From NCBI GenBank assembly GCA_019925795.1, contig CM034298.1:54400365-54464364 (forward strand): 64,000 nucleotides of DNA, read 5' to 3'. The first letter of the stretch is position 1. Every line of letters begins with the position of its first letter. The position numbers and the translations under genes are program-made. The notes beneath the pieces are model-generated. The model was not told where the DNA came from. It did no database searches and saw only the letters and a list, made by a program, of their open reading frames with translations. Source of the stretch: Dendrobium chrysotoxum. Lineage: Eukaryota; Streptophyta; Magnoliopsida; Asparagales; Orchidaceae. This document shows positions 11,163 through 23,123 of the stretch, one piece after another.

Positions 11163-12480
11163 ATCAAAGGGAAAGTGAAAGTTGGGCAAACTTACTAGCC
11201 TCATATCGAGTGAAAATCATTTGAGTTTCACCACATAGATGTAGAAGTGTAATAGTCGGTTTAAAACCTGGCCAGTTGCCATCTCTAACTATAGCCGCGC
11301 GAGCAGGCAAAGACAGATGTTGACGTATATTTTCACATCGACGCAGCCCTGATCGAGCCGATTCGAGTCCGAGTGGGCTCGATCGACTAAATCGATCATC
11401 GTCGAGTGTCAATTAACTCAAATTAATCCCAAATCTAATTTAATTAAATCCGTTTAATTAAATTAAAATCAAATCAATCCAAATCGAGCCTCGTCGAACC
11501 AAATTCGACGTCGATTCAAGTCCAATTTCACAAAATTGACTTGATCGGATCCAATCGGACCCGAACCGACCCAAATCGGTTCGGGTCGAGTTCGATTCGG
11601 ACTCAATTTCAGCCCTAATTGATCAATTGGGGCTAAATTAAATTTCCCAAATCAAATTTCTTGATCAAGGGCTGAGATTTCATCTCAAATCCCATTCAAT
11701 TTCTGCCATTTTTCTTCGTTTCGCGCGAGAGGGCTCCAGATTGGAGCCTTTGGGCGGTGGCCTGCTCCGTGCGTGGCTCTCAAAGAGAGCGTGAGAGGGA
11801 GAGGGGAGCCATTCGGCTCCCCTTGTTCGTTCCGTCCTGACCCAGAGAGCGACAAAAGAGAGCGCGAGAGAGCGGGAGAGGAAGAAAAGGGGGGATTTCG
11901 GCCCCTTTGCGTGCGGCTACACCAGACGAAGCCCCTCTCGCGTGAAGAAGCCCCCTCCGGTCCCATTCCCGTGTGCAGCAACTCCGTCCGAACCCATCCA
12001 GGGCTTCGGCCGAACCTGCCAAGAGGTCCGACTCCCTCTTTCTCCAGACTCGTGCGACCTAATCGACACAAGGAAGGTTTCACATTCACTGCAGAGACTT
12101 CTTCCTCCTCCTCCCTCAACTCCGACGAGTTCGTGGTAGTCAAGGGAGTTGTTGGAAGCTTCCAAACAACAAGGGAAGGCTCCAAAAGCTACCAAACAGC
12201 AAAGGAGGCTTCTATTTCCTTCCAAATCATCTCCGGTGACTTCCAAACGGTGAGAACTGCTGTTTGGAGCTCTTGGACAGCAACTTTCCTCCTCCGGAAA
12301 GTCTTGGACAGCAGCTTTCCTCCTCCGGAAAGTCTTGGACAGCAACGGTGACGTCCGGGGAGCTTTGGACAGGGGTTGGAACCTTCGACGGAGCCGTGGA
12401 CAGCAGTCGGAACCTTTGACGGCGCTTGGACAGCAATCCGGAGCTTGGATTGGAGCGCTAGGACAACCCGGGGAAGGTAA
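11163..12480. other. GC-rich, unclassified segment
   Basis: This segment is GC-rich against an AT-rich background, with many CpGs, CGA-rich phrases and overlapping ORFs on both strands (up to 192 codons) of low complexity. I recognise no protein. It probably forms the leading part of the unclassified repeat that continues into the stem-loop array. Confidence 0.4.
12271..12345 (+). repeat. 31-bp tandem repeat, about 2.4 copies
   Basis: The phrase TCTTGGACAGCARCTTTCCT recurs at 12271, 12302 and 12333, with CCTCCGGAAAG between. Looser GGACAG variants continue to about 12450. Confidence 0.85.
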
Positions 12481-15400
12481 AACACTAAAACTTAGTGAAA
12501 CCTAGGGTCCCCAAAGCCAATGATCGTGTGGTTGACGCTCCCCAAGCTTTAGGTCCCTAGAAACTTCATTATTTGCTTCCCCAAAACCCTTTACTAGCTG
12601 TCCTCTTTGTAAAACAGTGAAAACTTAGTGGTTTTCACGTGTTGGCTCTCATGTGAGAGTCCGGAGAGGATGTCATCGCGTGTAGAAGTGTTGGATTGAT
12701 ATCCAACACCTCTCAAATGTATGTAAAAGCATTCATATCGCATCTCCTCCATCGCCTACAACTAAACCATAGGATAGGTGATTACATTTGATCCAAAATC
12801 AAATGTTGAGGTGTAGATCTTTCCGAACATTGAAAGTTATGCTCTCTTTCTTCTTATCACAAGTTATGTCAAAATTAACTTAAAGATATAGGAGGTTTGC
12901 ATTACTACGACATTTGTCATTTCCTCCAAATTTATTGAATGTCTAAGTATGTGCTTCAATTAATTTATAAAGCTCATAGGTTGTGAGGTCTTTCATGAAC
13001 ATTTATGTTTGTGTTTCAAATCCCACGATGAATAGATTAATTGAACATCCTTGACATCTCTTCAAATTTAGAGAATCTAGCAATTCACAAAAGCACCCAA
13101 TCTAAACGTTTGCATGCTTAGTCAAATTAGTTTGCATGAATAGAATTGCATCATTCATATCCCAAACGAATGCACATTGTGGTTCTTTTGCTAGCTCATT
13201 GTTTACTTAAGTTTGTGAATCTATAAGCATGCTCATTTAATTTTCGAACGCTTGTGAAGCAAAGGGCGGTGTATTCCATGACATTCAAGGGTCTATGGAT
13301 TGTACTCCACCATACTTTGAAATTATCTAAGCATGATTAGTATGATTTGCAAATTGAGAGGTTAGAGCACAATGACAAATGATGTAGGCATTCGGTGTCA
13401 TCCCAAATGACAAACCTACATGTGCATGCTCTTAGGTTCTTCTTAGATCATACTCAATTTGATCTTAAAAGCTTCATAGAAGTCGTAGGAGTGAGTTTTC
13501 CTTCCTCTAAATGAATCCAAAACATTCATAAAAGAGTAAGGGAACTATCTTTCACATAGACACCTCCTTCATGCATAATACTTTGGGCATTCTCAAAGCT
13601 CTAATGTTTTATGCATTAATCATTTGAACTTGGAGCCAAATTCCAGGTTCCCCTACCTTGTTTGTTGAAACGCAAGATCAACAAACAATTTTTCAAATCT
13701 CCTAAGCATGACAAAATTGCTTTAGGAATCCTTCTAAAGTTTTAAGAGATCAATCATTCACTTCTCCGAATGAGTCCAAAACATTCGTAGGAGAGTAGGG
13801 AATTCTCTTTCTCATGCATGTCCTCCTTTCAATTTGATGCTTAGGACTTCCTAAAAGTTCTAAACTCTATATCGCATGAGTCCCAACAAATATAAAGAGC
13901 TTGCTCTCAAACACTCTCTTTTCTTCATGTATGACACTTGGAGTTTCCCTCAAAATTCTAAGTGTTAGATTGCATGAATCATTTGAACTTGGAGTCAAAT
14001 TCCAAGTTCCCCCACCCTTTTGTTGGAACATGAAACCGACGAATCATCTCCCCATGTTGTTTGTTGAGACACAAGAAATCGACAAACAATTACCTTTTCT
14101 TCCTCATGCCTTGTACTCATGGATTTCTCTAAAATCTTAAGTACATGCTATGAGCTCTTGAACTTGAAACCAAACTTCAAGTTCTCTCATCATTTGCTTG
14201 TTGAAGTAGAAAGTCAACAAACATGTACACCTTCATGTAATATTTTGGAGCCATCCCAAAGCTCCAAATATTCTATCACATGAATCATTGGATCTTAGAA
14301 CTAAATTCTAAGCTATCCATCTCTTGTTTGTTGAGACAAAAAAATCAATGAACAATCTTTTTTCCCTCTTGTGTATGCTAATTTGGACTTTCCCTAAGAT
14401 CCTAAATGCATGCTAAGAGACATTGAACTTGGAACCAAATCCCAAGTTCTCCTATCCTTCCTTTGTTGGAAACATAGAACCAACAAACACCACCTTTATG
14501 TGTGATGATTGGGAGCATCTTCAAAGCTCAAAGTTATGTCATCATATGAATCTTTAAGATCTTAGGACCAAAATCCTAAGCATACCCTTTCATTTATTTA
14601 TGATATAAAATTAACAAATGAGCAATCCCCTCTCATGCATAATGCTTGAACACTCCTCAAACTCTAAGTATTAGATTGCATGAACCATTGGTAACTTGGA
14701 ATCAATTTCCAAGTTCTTTCATCTCTCTTGTTGGAACATAAAACCAACAAATATCTTCATGCATGATTATTTGAGGACTTCTCAAGTCTCCAAGAAAAAC
14801 ATCATTGCATAAATTATTCGGAGCTTAGAGCTAAATCTTAAGCTCCTTCCTTCATTTGTTGAGTCATGAAATCAACAAATGAATCCACCCAACCTATCTT
14901 CCTCATGTTTTGTATTGCGGATTTCTATAGGTCCCAAAATACATCATGTCATGAGTCTTTGAACTTAGGAGCAAAGTCTAAGTTTATCCTATCTCATCTG
15001 TTGGGGCAAGAAGCCAACATACGATTTTTTTTCCCCTCATTTGCCTAGACTCAATTTAGGCAAATGCACGCCCCTCTTCGGACACTAAATGTCTAAAGAA
15101 TTTTCTCCAAAGCTACAACCTCCAAGTTGTACTTTCCTTCCTCCTTCATTTGTTGAGACACAAAGTCAACAAGTGGATATCCCTCCTCTTTGCATGGTAA
15201 CTTGAAATTTCTCCAAAACTTCTAGTTATCATTACATGAGATTATTGAACTTAGAACCAAACTCTAAGTTCTTTCTTTCAATTTGTTTGAAACTAAGGTT
15301 AACAATTGAGCATCCCGCTTAGATTTAGGATCTAAATCTTAGTCTTCCTTCTTCATTCACCTAACCTAAATTAGATGAATGATCCTCTCTCTTTGAATAC

Positions 15401-16960
15401 CAAACATTCAAAGAACACTCATGAAATCCGTAACTTTCAAGTCACATCTCCATTCACTCAACCCTAATTAAGTGAATGATATCTTCTCCTTGAACACCAA
15501 ATGCTCAAGGGATTTCCCTCAACATGCAACCCATAAGTTGCTTGTTATTTCTCCCTCTCCATTTTCTACGATTCAAAATTGTAGGAAATTCTCTCCATTT
15601 TACTTAGCCTAAACTAAATGGTCATCTCTCTTTGAACATCAATTGTTCAAGGAATTTCTTTTGACTTGCAATCCAAAGGTTGCTTGTTGTTTCTCCCTTC
15701 CACAACTCAAGAGTTGAAGGAAACAATCTCATTCCCCTAAGGCTCAAAATTAGGAGAATGTACATCCCTCTTTGAACACCCAATGTTCAAAGGATGTTCA
15801 TGAACTTGCAATCCATATGTTGCATTTTCTCTCTTCCTCTCCACAAATCCAAATTGTGGAGAGTTTCATCCTTCCACCCAATTTGGAACCCAATTTGGAA
15901 GAATGAATCCCCTTTTTGAACACCCAAAAGTTCAAAGAGAATCAATGGTGGCATATAGTCCAAATCTGCATATCACCTTCTCCCATTTACCCAATACAAG
16001 TTGGGTAGATGACCTCCTCCCTTTGAACATCCGATATTCAAAGGAGATCCATGAATTTGCAACTCACAAGTTGGATTTTCTCCTCTCTTTTCCACAATCC
16101 AAAAATTATAGAGAGAGAGCCTTCTTCCTACAACTCAAAAGTTGTAGGAAATTGTGTCATTCTTCTAAACCCGAATTAGGAGAGTGTAGACCTCTTTTGA
16201 ACACTAAAATATTCAAAGATCCTTTCATTTTGCAACCCCTAAGTTGCATTTTCTCCTGTCTTCTCTACAAATCAAAATTGTAGAGAAATTCTCCTCTTTC
16301 TACAACCCAAAAGTTGTATGAAACTCTCTTTTACTCAACCCATGTTGAGTGATTCAATCCTGTTCCAAGTTAGCCTATTTATTGAGCCAAAATCAACAAG
16401 TAGTTTCATCCCAAGCATAGGATTCAAAACTCCTATCTCCACTCATCCTTTCAACCCAAGTTGGAAGGGTGTAACCCTCTCTTTGAACATCAAAATGTTC
16501 AAAGACATTCATGGATTTGCAACCCGCAAGTTGCATATTCCTCCACCTCTCTCCTTTAACTTCAAAGTTGTAGGAGACTTTCCCCTCTCCTTAGCTCCAA
16601 AAACTAGAGGGAGTTCTCCTACATTTAGCCTAAAAGCTAAATGTTGGATTCCTATCTTTCTCTTCTTAGCTCCAAAAGCTAAGGAGGATCCTTCCATATG
16701 TAGCTTAAAAGCTATATGTTGGACACCCTTCTTAGACCCAAAATCTAAGTTATCACTTTCATTCAACCCAAATTGAGGGATTCCTCTCATGACACATTCA
16801 AAGTGTTAAATACATAGATGTCCCTTAGGAATTATCCAATTTGTTGAAGTTCACCCTACTCTATTGGATGAATTTCACCAAGCCCTAAGTGAAACCCCTT
16901 AGGCATACCTATCTTACCCTATTAGATAGGTACTTCTCTTTTCCAAACATTAAGAGAACT
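12481..16960. repeat. Array of dozens of short stem-loops
   Basis: The region is built from short words followed, after a 4-9 base linker often close to CCNAAA, by their reverse complement. Examples: 15841-15859 (CCACAAATCCAAATTGTGG), 16301-16318, 16482-16503, 16519-16534, 16623-16642, 16665-16683, 16731-16749. From about 13560 to 15300 three types alternate: a long ATGCAT-bounded hairpin, an AACTTGG..CCAAGTT hairpin and a TTTGTTGA..TCAACAAA hairpin. From 15300 on the hairpins are shorter and more varied. More than thirty are visible by eye. I see no protein coding and know no family with this build. Confidence 0.75.
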
Positions 16961-18930
16961 CCAAAACACCTAAAAATCACCTAGATTCCTTTTGATATAA
17001 TGATTAATCATCTCCCCCAAAAGGTGGGATTCCTACATCATTATATTTTAGGATTCATAAGTAACAGGCTTGCCCAAAAGCAAGCAAGTGGTTATTTTAT
17101 GGATTCTTCATAACCCTTCTAAATATGAAACATTCAAAAATCAAATAAAATCTTTAAGTCACAAACAACTTAAAGTGAAACCACCCTTGGATAAAGATCA
17201 AACATCTTCCTTCCAAAATAAAACAAAACACCCTTAGTGTGACATACCACACGAGCCCCTCACACACTTAGGTGCACAGCCCCTTAGGCATACTAGGATT
17301 AGAATTTTTTCTTTGTGTGCGCATGTGGTTAATGTTGTGGTGTGAATGCCTTTTGAGATTGTCTGCGTGTGGGCACTTGCCCTTAAATGGTTAGTATAGA
17401 AATATATACATGTTTTTCTGTGCAGGTGGCCATGTCTAAAAAAGGGGGGGATGCTTAAATCATAAATAATAAATTGCTTGCATGACATGTACCGCTTAAA
17501 CCCCCCCCCCCAAAGATGTGGCCAATAGGGTAGAAGTAGATGCTTGGCACTCTAAGTGCTAGGCAAATTTTGAGTGTGATGTTATTATATAAACTGCCTA
17601 CTCACTCTATTTTGCAGGCTTGAGTCTTTTCCTTTTCAAAATGTGTTTGATTAGATTATGATGTAAAACTTGTAGGGGTTTGAATCAAAGGAGAGGTGGA
17701 TCGAGTAGGATGTGCTTCTTGGAAGCGATGCCCAAAGCTCCACCTGGAAGACAAAGCTTGAAGACCCCACAAGTAGAGTTTGTAAAAATTAACTGGGTTG
17801 TATAATGGCAGGCAACTCAGCTGCCAAAATTGTTTGTAATAATTGGGACATTACTCGCACCTCTGTCTTGATTTATTTATTAATGCATGTGTTGTTTGTT
17901 TACTGTGTGCGCACTAGAACAGCATGATTTTTCCTAGGTTTCTTCACTTGTTTGTGTGGGTGTGGCCTGGACTGTGATGCAGTAGGCTCTTAGGACAAAA
18001 TAAATTTTCTACCCATTAAAACATAAACAACCTAAAAATGAATTTAGGCTCCACGATTTTCTAACAAAAAGAAAATTGCATGACTCTCTTTCAAAGAGCC
18101 AAGTTTTCAAAAGCGATTAAGTGGAGTCTAGCTGGTAGTCCTTTCCAGGCAGGACAATAAATCCAGGGGTCGGGCTGGTTGTGCCTCTTGTGAGGTGCAA
18201 TTTGTAAGTCCTTTTGCATCGATTAGATTTAGGTTCGAGGCCCTACCTCTCAGTAGGCCTCGCCTTAGCTTTAGGGTCTGAGGCAATAAGTTGATTTCAA
18301 TCACTATGTAAGCCCTCAACTCTCGGGCAATTCCTCCAACAGGTGTTGTTGGAATGTAAGCCCCAAATTTCTAATAAAAATATCAACTTGAACAAAAAAA
18401 AAATCAGATTTCTAAAACATAAAGCCCAACATATGGTAGTTTGAGCACCTCTGAGTTTCCCTCAGAATCAAGTGCTTCTACTTCATTCCCCTTGGCTCTC
18501 ATTCTAAAAATCCGATTTCAAATCAATCCTCTATTCCTTGAAATTCCTTAAGGACTAAAAAATCCTTCAAACAAGATTTTCATGAATTTTCAAAAATCAA
18601 AATCAAACTTTAGTCAATTTAAATGACTCTAAAAAATAAGAGGAAACCACTAATTTAATCAAAAGTTTTCTCAAGTATCAAAACTTGAGATGTAATTAAC
18701 CATAGGGGCTTGCCCCTATGGGGCATCTGTACCCCAGAATAAATAAACCCCGTTCAACCAAAAATTGAACGGGGGAATCTCTGTTAAATTGCAAATTTTG
18801 TCATTGAGTTCATAAGGAAACGATATTTTTATCCTTCGGGATAATATATCGTCATTCTTATGCCGTACTCAATCATAAAGTATGCAATCCGTTAAGAGGA
18901 ACACAAAAATTCTCCTACAACAGAGCAGCA
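16961..18930 (+). other. Unclassified repeat continuing from the array
   Basis: No coding sequence. It contains TCTGTGCAGGTGGCCATG near 17417, an 11-base C run at 17501-17511, and further hairpins, e.g. CCCCGTTCAA..TTGAACGGGG at 18748-18774. The GCAGGTGGCCA stretch and its surroundings recur inverted at 39000-39420. Confidence 0.45.
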
Positions 18931-20059
18931 TCTGAGCGGGCCGAACACGAATCGAACCGAGGCTAGAGAGTTTCGAATCGCATTTTGAGCAAAGGTTTGA
19001 GTTCGGGAATGAAATCAAACGACTCCTCACGAAGAATAACTCCCTCTTCGCTCATTGTCGCAAAGGAAGCAAAACTCGAGAGAAGAGGCAGTGAATGAGA
19101 GGAAGAAGAAGGAAGGTTTGTTTGTCATTTTTCTTTTCATTTCCGTATAAATCCTTCGATGTTACTTCATCTAAACAGCGAGGTATGTTTAATTAAAGGT
19201 AAAGAAAGAGATTGGAAAGAGGAAGAAGAAGAAATTTGAGAGAGGAAAGGCGAGGAAATTGGAAGAACGCCACTAAGGTATTTTGATTTAATTTTCTTTA
19301 AAGTAAGAGTAAATTAATTTTCGAATCTTAGAGATTCATTGTTGATTTATATAAATCCTTGTGTAGGAAATTCTTTCAAATTTTGGAAAGTTGAATGCAG
19401 TAAAGAGGAAGAGAAAGAAAACAAGTTTGGAATTCGAAATTTTTTCTATCCTTGACAACGGAGGAAGGAGGAAGGAGTAAGTGATTGACTTATTTATATA
19501 TGTTAATTTAGATAAAAAGTTTTTACATTTTTATTTCTCTAATTGGAGAAAATATTATTGTTATAGGAAGAGTTCAATTATTGTAAACATTGATTCAATA
19601 GAAAAGAAAGGAAAGCTTTATTGCAAAGAAGAGAGGAAAGATTTAGTGAGAAGGAGAATTAAATATCTGAATTGAGATGGATATTGGAAGTATATTTCAA
19701 GGGTCGAGGATTTGAAAGGAACTGAAGCACGAAGTATCAAAATATGTAATTATAATTGTTTTATAAAAATTTTCATGTCTTTTATTTTAATAAAATTCTT
19801 TTTAATTTAGTATAATCATTACCTATGATAACATTATGTTGACTAACTGGATATTGTATGAATAAAATAAATCAAGAAAAATAAAGGAAATGAAAATGTG
19901 GATTATTGTTATATGGCTATTATTGATCATTATAACATGCTTATTTACTTGTTATAATTAAAGGTTTAATATGAAATGAAATTAAGAATACTGAATAACT
20001 GAAAATCATAAAAGAAAGTAATATATATATATATATATAAATATATATATAAAGGGGTC
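18931..20059. other. Unclassified AT-rich sequence
   Basis: Purine-rich segments (GGAAGAAGAAGG type) and AT-rich stretches, with an (AT)n run at 20020-20051. It loosely resembles the interior of a Tekay LTR but I cannot align it. No coding sequence. Confidence 0.4.
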
Positions 20060-21823
20060 GCAGAGAGGCTAGAGCATGAATTTTTGGAGCCCACACTCAC
20101 ACTCATCCAAACATCATATTTGTAATGAGTCTTATCAATCAATTCATGCGCAAACCCAAAATGTTTCACCTTTGAGCTATTTAGAGAATTCTCACAAAAT
20201 AATATTTTCAAATATGTTAATGAAAAATTCCCCATCAACGTAAATTCAATAACCAACTTTATTTACCTTTTAAATATTTCCTCCTTCCCTAAAATCTTTC
20301 TTACTAAGATAAATAATATGAAGATTCCAAGCACTCTCCAAGAACTTGATAGTAAGAATGAAAAATTCATAACTAAAGATATGAGAGTCATACATGTCAA
20401 TAACGCGTGTCCTGGCGCACAGCGCAATACACGTATGATGATATATGCTTGGCACGGTGCAAGTGTTTAAAATAGTATGCACTATTTGCACCATACATGA
20501 GCAATAGTGTATGATGCATGGTACAAATAGCACACACAATTTTGGCAGGATTTAGTCAAAATTATACTTAAATCTTAGTCAAAACTAACGATGTAAGTTT
20601 CTAAAGGTTTTAGTTGTCATTTTTGCTATTTGGCAGAATATTTACGTTTCTTACTCAAATCAATCTATTATTTGCTATTTAATGGTATTTTATATTAATA
20701 CATATTTTTGTTTAAAATTATTTTATATTGCATACAAGGTTTAAAATGGCGCACACTGTGTCGTGCGCTATGCGCCATGACTCCACGGGGAACTTTGTGC
20801 CATGATGCGCTGTTCCTCGCTAACAACTATGATGAAAGCCTAAAAATAGAACTAAAGATGGGAGGGAGTACAATTGCCAAAAAGTAAAATAAAAAAAGGA
20901 TGCAAGTGGGTAAACACTATCAAGTACAATGCAAATAGGATACTTGAAAGCTATAAAACTAGGCTCGTGGAAAAAGGCTTTCCTTAGACTTATGAAGTGG
21001 ATTATGAAAAAGCTTTGCACGGTTTGCTAATCTAAATGTTATTCAAATACTTCTACTCTTGGGGCCAACTTCAACTGGTCATTACAATAGTTGAATAAAA
21101 AAAATACATTCTTACATGGAGAATTAGAAGAAGCTTTTATAAAATCTCCACCGGGATATAATCAAGATTTTAGTACTAACCATTTATACAAATCGAAAAA
21201 ACCTTTATACAGGCTTAAACAATCCCGAAGAGCATACTTTGATATCCTGAGAGGTTTATCAAAGCTATGAAAAAGATTAAATTAAAACAAAGACTCGAAA
21301 ATTACACTATTTGAAGGAAAAATTAAAGTTCTCATATATATGAGTAACATTATCGTAGCAGAAGATTTCAAACGAAATAAGAATATTAAAAGATCAACTA
21401 TCCAAAGAATTTGAAACCAAATATTTGAGAAGACTCAAATATTTTCATATAATTGAAGTGGCCCACTCAAAGGTTGACATATTTAACTCTTAAAAAAAAT
21501 GCATCCTCAAACTAATATCTAGAACAAGTACGATAGGATGCAAGTCATAAGAAGTTTTAAAAATGAATACTGCCACAAACATGGTGGTAGGGAATAGCCC
21601 AAAAGTTGACAAAATGAGGTATTAAAGATTGATCAGATGCTTATCCACCTTACCCACACAAGACTAAATATAACATATGACTGTAGAGTTCTAAGTCAAC
21701 TTATGCATAATCTTTAGATAAGGCATCATACAAAACTCTTCAATACCTCAAAGCAACACCATGAAAAGGAATCTTATTTAAAAGAAATAAAAGGCTCAGT
21801 TTAAAAGCATATACTAATGTTAA
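20060..21823 (+). pseudogene. Copia pre-RT and reverse transcriptase, decayed
   Basis: FLTKINNMKIPSTLQEL is legible at about 20293-20343. After an insert, CKWVNTIKYNANRILESYK starts at 20901, a FLHGELEE-like segment lies near 21110, SPPGYNQDFSTNHLYK near 21146 and EFETKYL near 21405. The catalytic YVDD reads YMSN at 21337-21348, so the RT is inactive. It ends at KAYTNVN, where the copia AYTDADW should continue. The rest reappears at 28071, showing a later insertion between. Confidence 0.8.
20395..20825. mobile_element. Possible small DNA transposon in copia RT
   Basis: It interrupts copia coding between KDMR and the next RT segment. It is rich in GCGC motifs unlike its surroundings, with ACAGCGCA near the left end and its complement TGCGCTGT near the right. 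A CAAGGTTTAAAATGGCG phrase at about 20739 resembles hAT-type ends. The target duplication is unclear. Confidence 0.35.
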
Positions 21824-23123
21824 TGTCACGACCTAGCCCGATAAGCTCGAATTAACGAGGCGGGAACATACAGTCGTACAGTAAATATTTAAAACTTTCA
21901 TTTCAATTAAACATATTCAAATAATTATCCAAAAACAATTGAGAAAGAGCCACTAAACTTCAAACAACATCTTCATTATATCATTAAACAAAAACTTGAA
22001 CATATAAAACTATTACAAGGAGTTCATAACATTCTAACAACATTCTATCACATGACATAAAAACAACTACAAAGAAACTGTCTCCTTGCGTTTCTCTACG
22101 ATGGTAAGTGAAAGATCTATCAGCCATCACTGCTTAGCAGGTTCTCCTAAAAAAATATTCATACAACTAGGGTGAGTTAAAGCTCAATAGGTAACATGCA
22201 TTTCTATCAATTTCATAAAGCAAAAAAATGAAAATGATGAGGACATCAGCAGGAGATTTTGGCGCGTTTATCAGAGCAGGCATCGGAGATCGACGGCTAC
22301 GATCAGGAGCCTATACTTTTGATGCATTCATGTATTATTTTATTTTATATTTCAATTTTTACTATTTTACCCCTAGGGGTTGTCATTTGATGTTGTAGCC
22401 CTGAGGGCATTTTAGTCCGTTGTTTTTCCTTTATGATTGAGGCCTATATAAGAGCCATCTCTAGTGTATTTGGAGGATAATGGACGATTGATTAATGAAA
22501 ATTTTCAGATTTCTGTCTTTTTATTTTCTTGAGAGCTTTCGAGAGAAGAAAGAACCTTGGGAGAGAGCCAAACATTACCCGACAGCCGTCGGAGGAGTCC
22601 GGGCTCTCTGTTTTCTTCCTCTTTCTTATTCCCTCCTAATTCTCCTCACCAAGCCACAGGTTTCATCTTCTTCCCCCCTTCATACCCGCCGGATTCCACC
22701 CTCTCCCCGTCAAGCCGCAGGTCCATCATCCAAACCGAACCGCCGGCTCCCCTTCCCTCCATCCCCACCACACACCACCAGCCTCCCTCACCCTATCCCA
22801 ACCACCCAGCATAACCGCCGGCTTACCCAACCCCCCACCCTAGCCGCCGGCCAACATAGGCCAAAGCCATTGATTTCAAATCCGGTTTGCCTCCTAATCA
22901 CTTTCCTAAATTATCCGAGTATTGAGTTGGAAAAATTCTTAATTTGAATTCAAATATATTTGAATTTCAAATCCTTTCCAAGTTGATCCATCTAATTTAG
23001 GCAACCTCCACCAATCAATTTAAATCTGAAATTAATTTAGATTTTATCCTCCAATCCATAATTAAAGCAAGGGTTCACATACATCGAATGTGGGTACCCT
23101 TGCCCCTTCTTCCTTTGGCCGGC

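Noticed and set aside
11773..12351. 192-codon plus-strand ORF and overlapping minus-strand ORFs up to 166 codons
   Set aside because: They overlap in several frames in a GC-rich, low-complexity, repeat-bearing block, with no recognisable domain. High GC alone keeps the frames open.
15903..16776. ORFs of 126 and 152 codons in the stem-loop array
   Set aside because: Their peptides only reflect the repeated words (LNIK, FKDIHGFAT and similar), and an antisense ORF exists over the same hairpins. No domain is visible.
13560..16960. CRISPR-like array
   Set aside because: There is no constant direct repeat with unique spacers. The units are inverted word pairs that differ from one another, and the sequence is eukaryotic.
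18128..18320. Possible tRNA-derived SINE (TAGCTGGTAG and GGTTCGAGGCC look like A and B boxes)
   Set aside because: The boxes are about 100 bp apart, there is no tail or target duplication, and no tRNA fold is evident. Not called.
22495..22947. 150-codon proline-rich ORF in the chromovirus solo LTR
   Set aside because: It translates the pyrimidine-rich CCGGC part of the LTR. The equivalent region of the young LTRs gives unrelated short proline-rich peptides in shifting frames.
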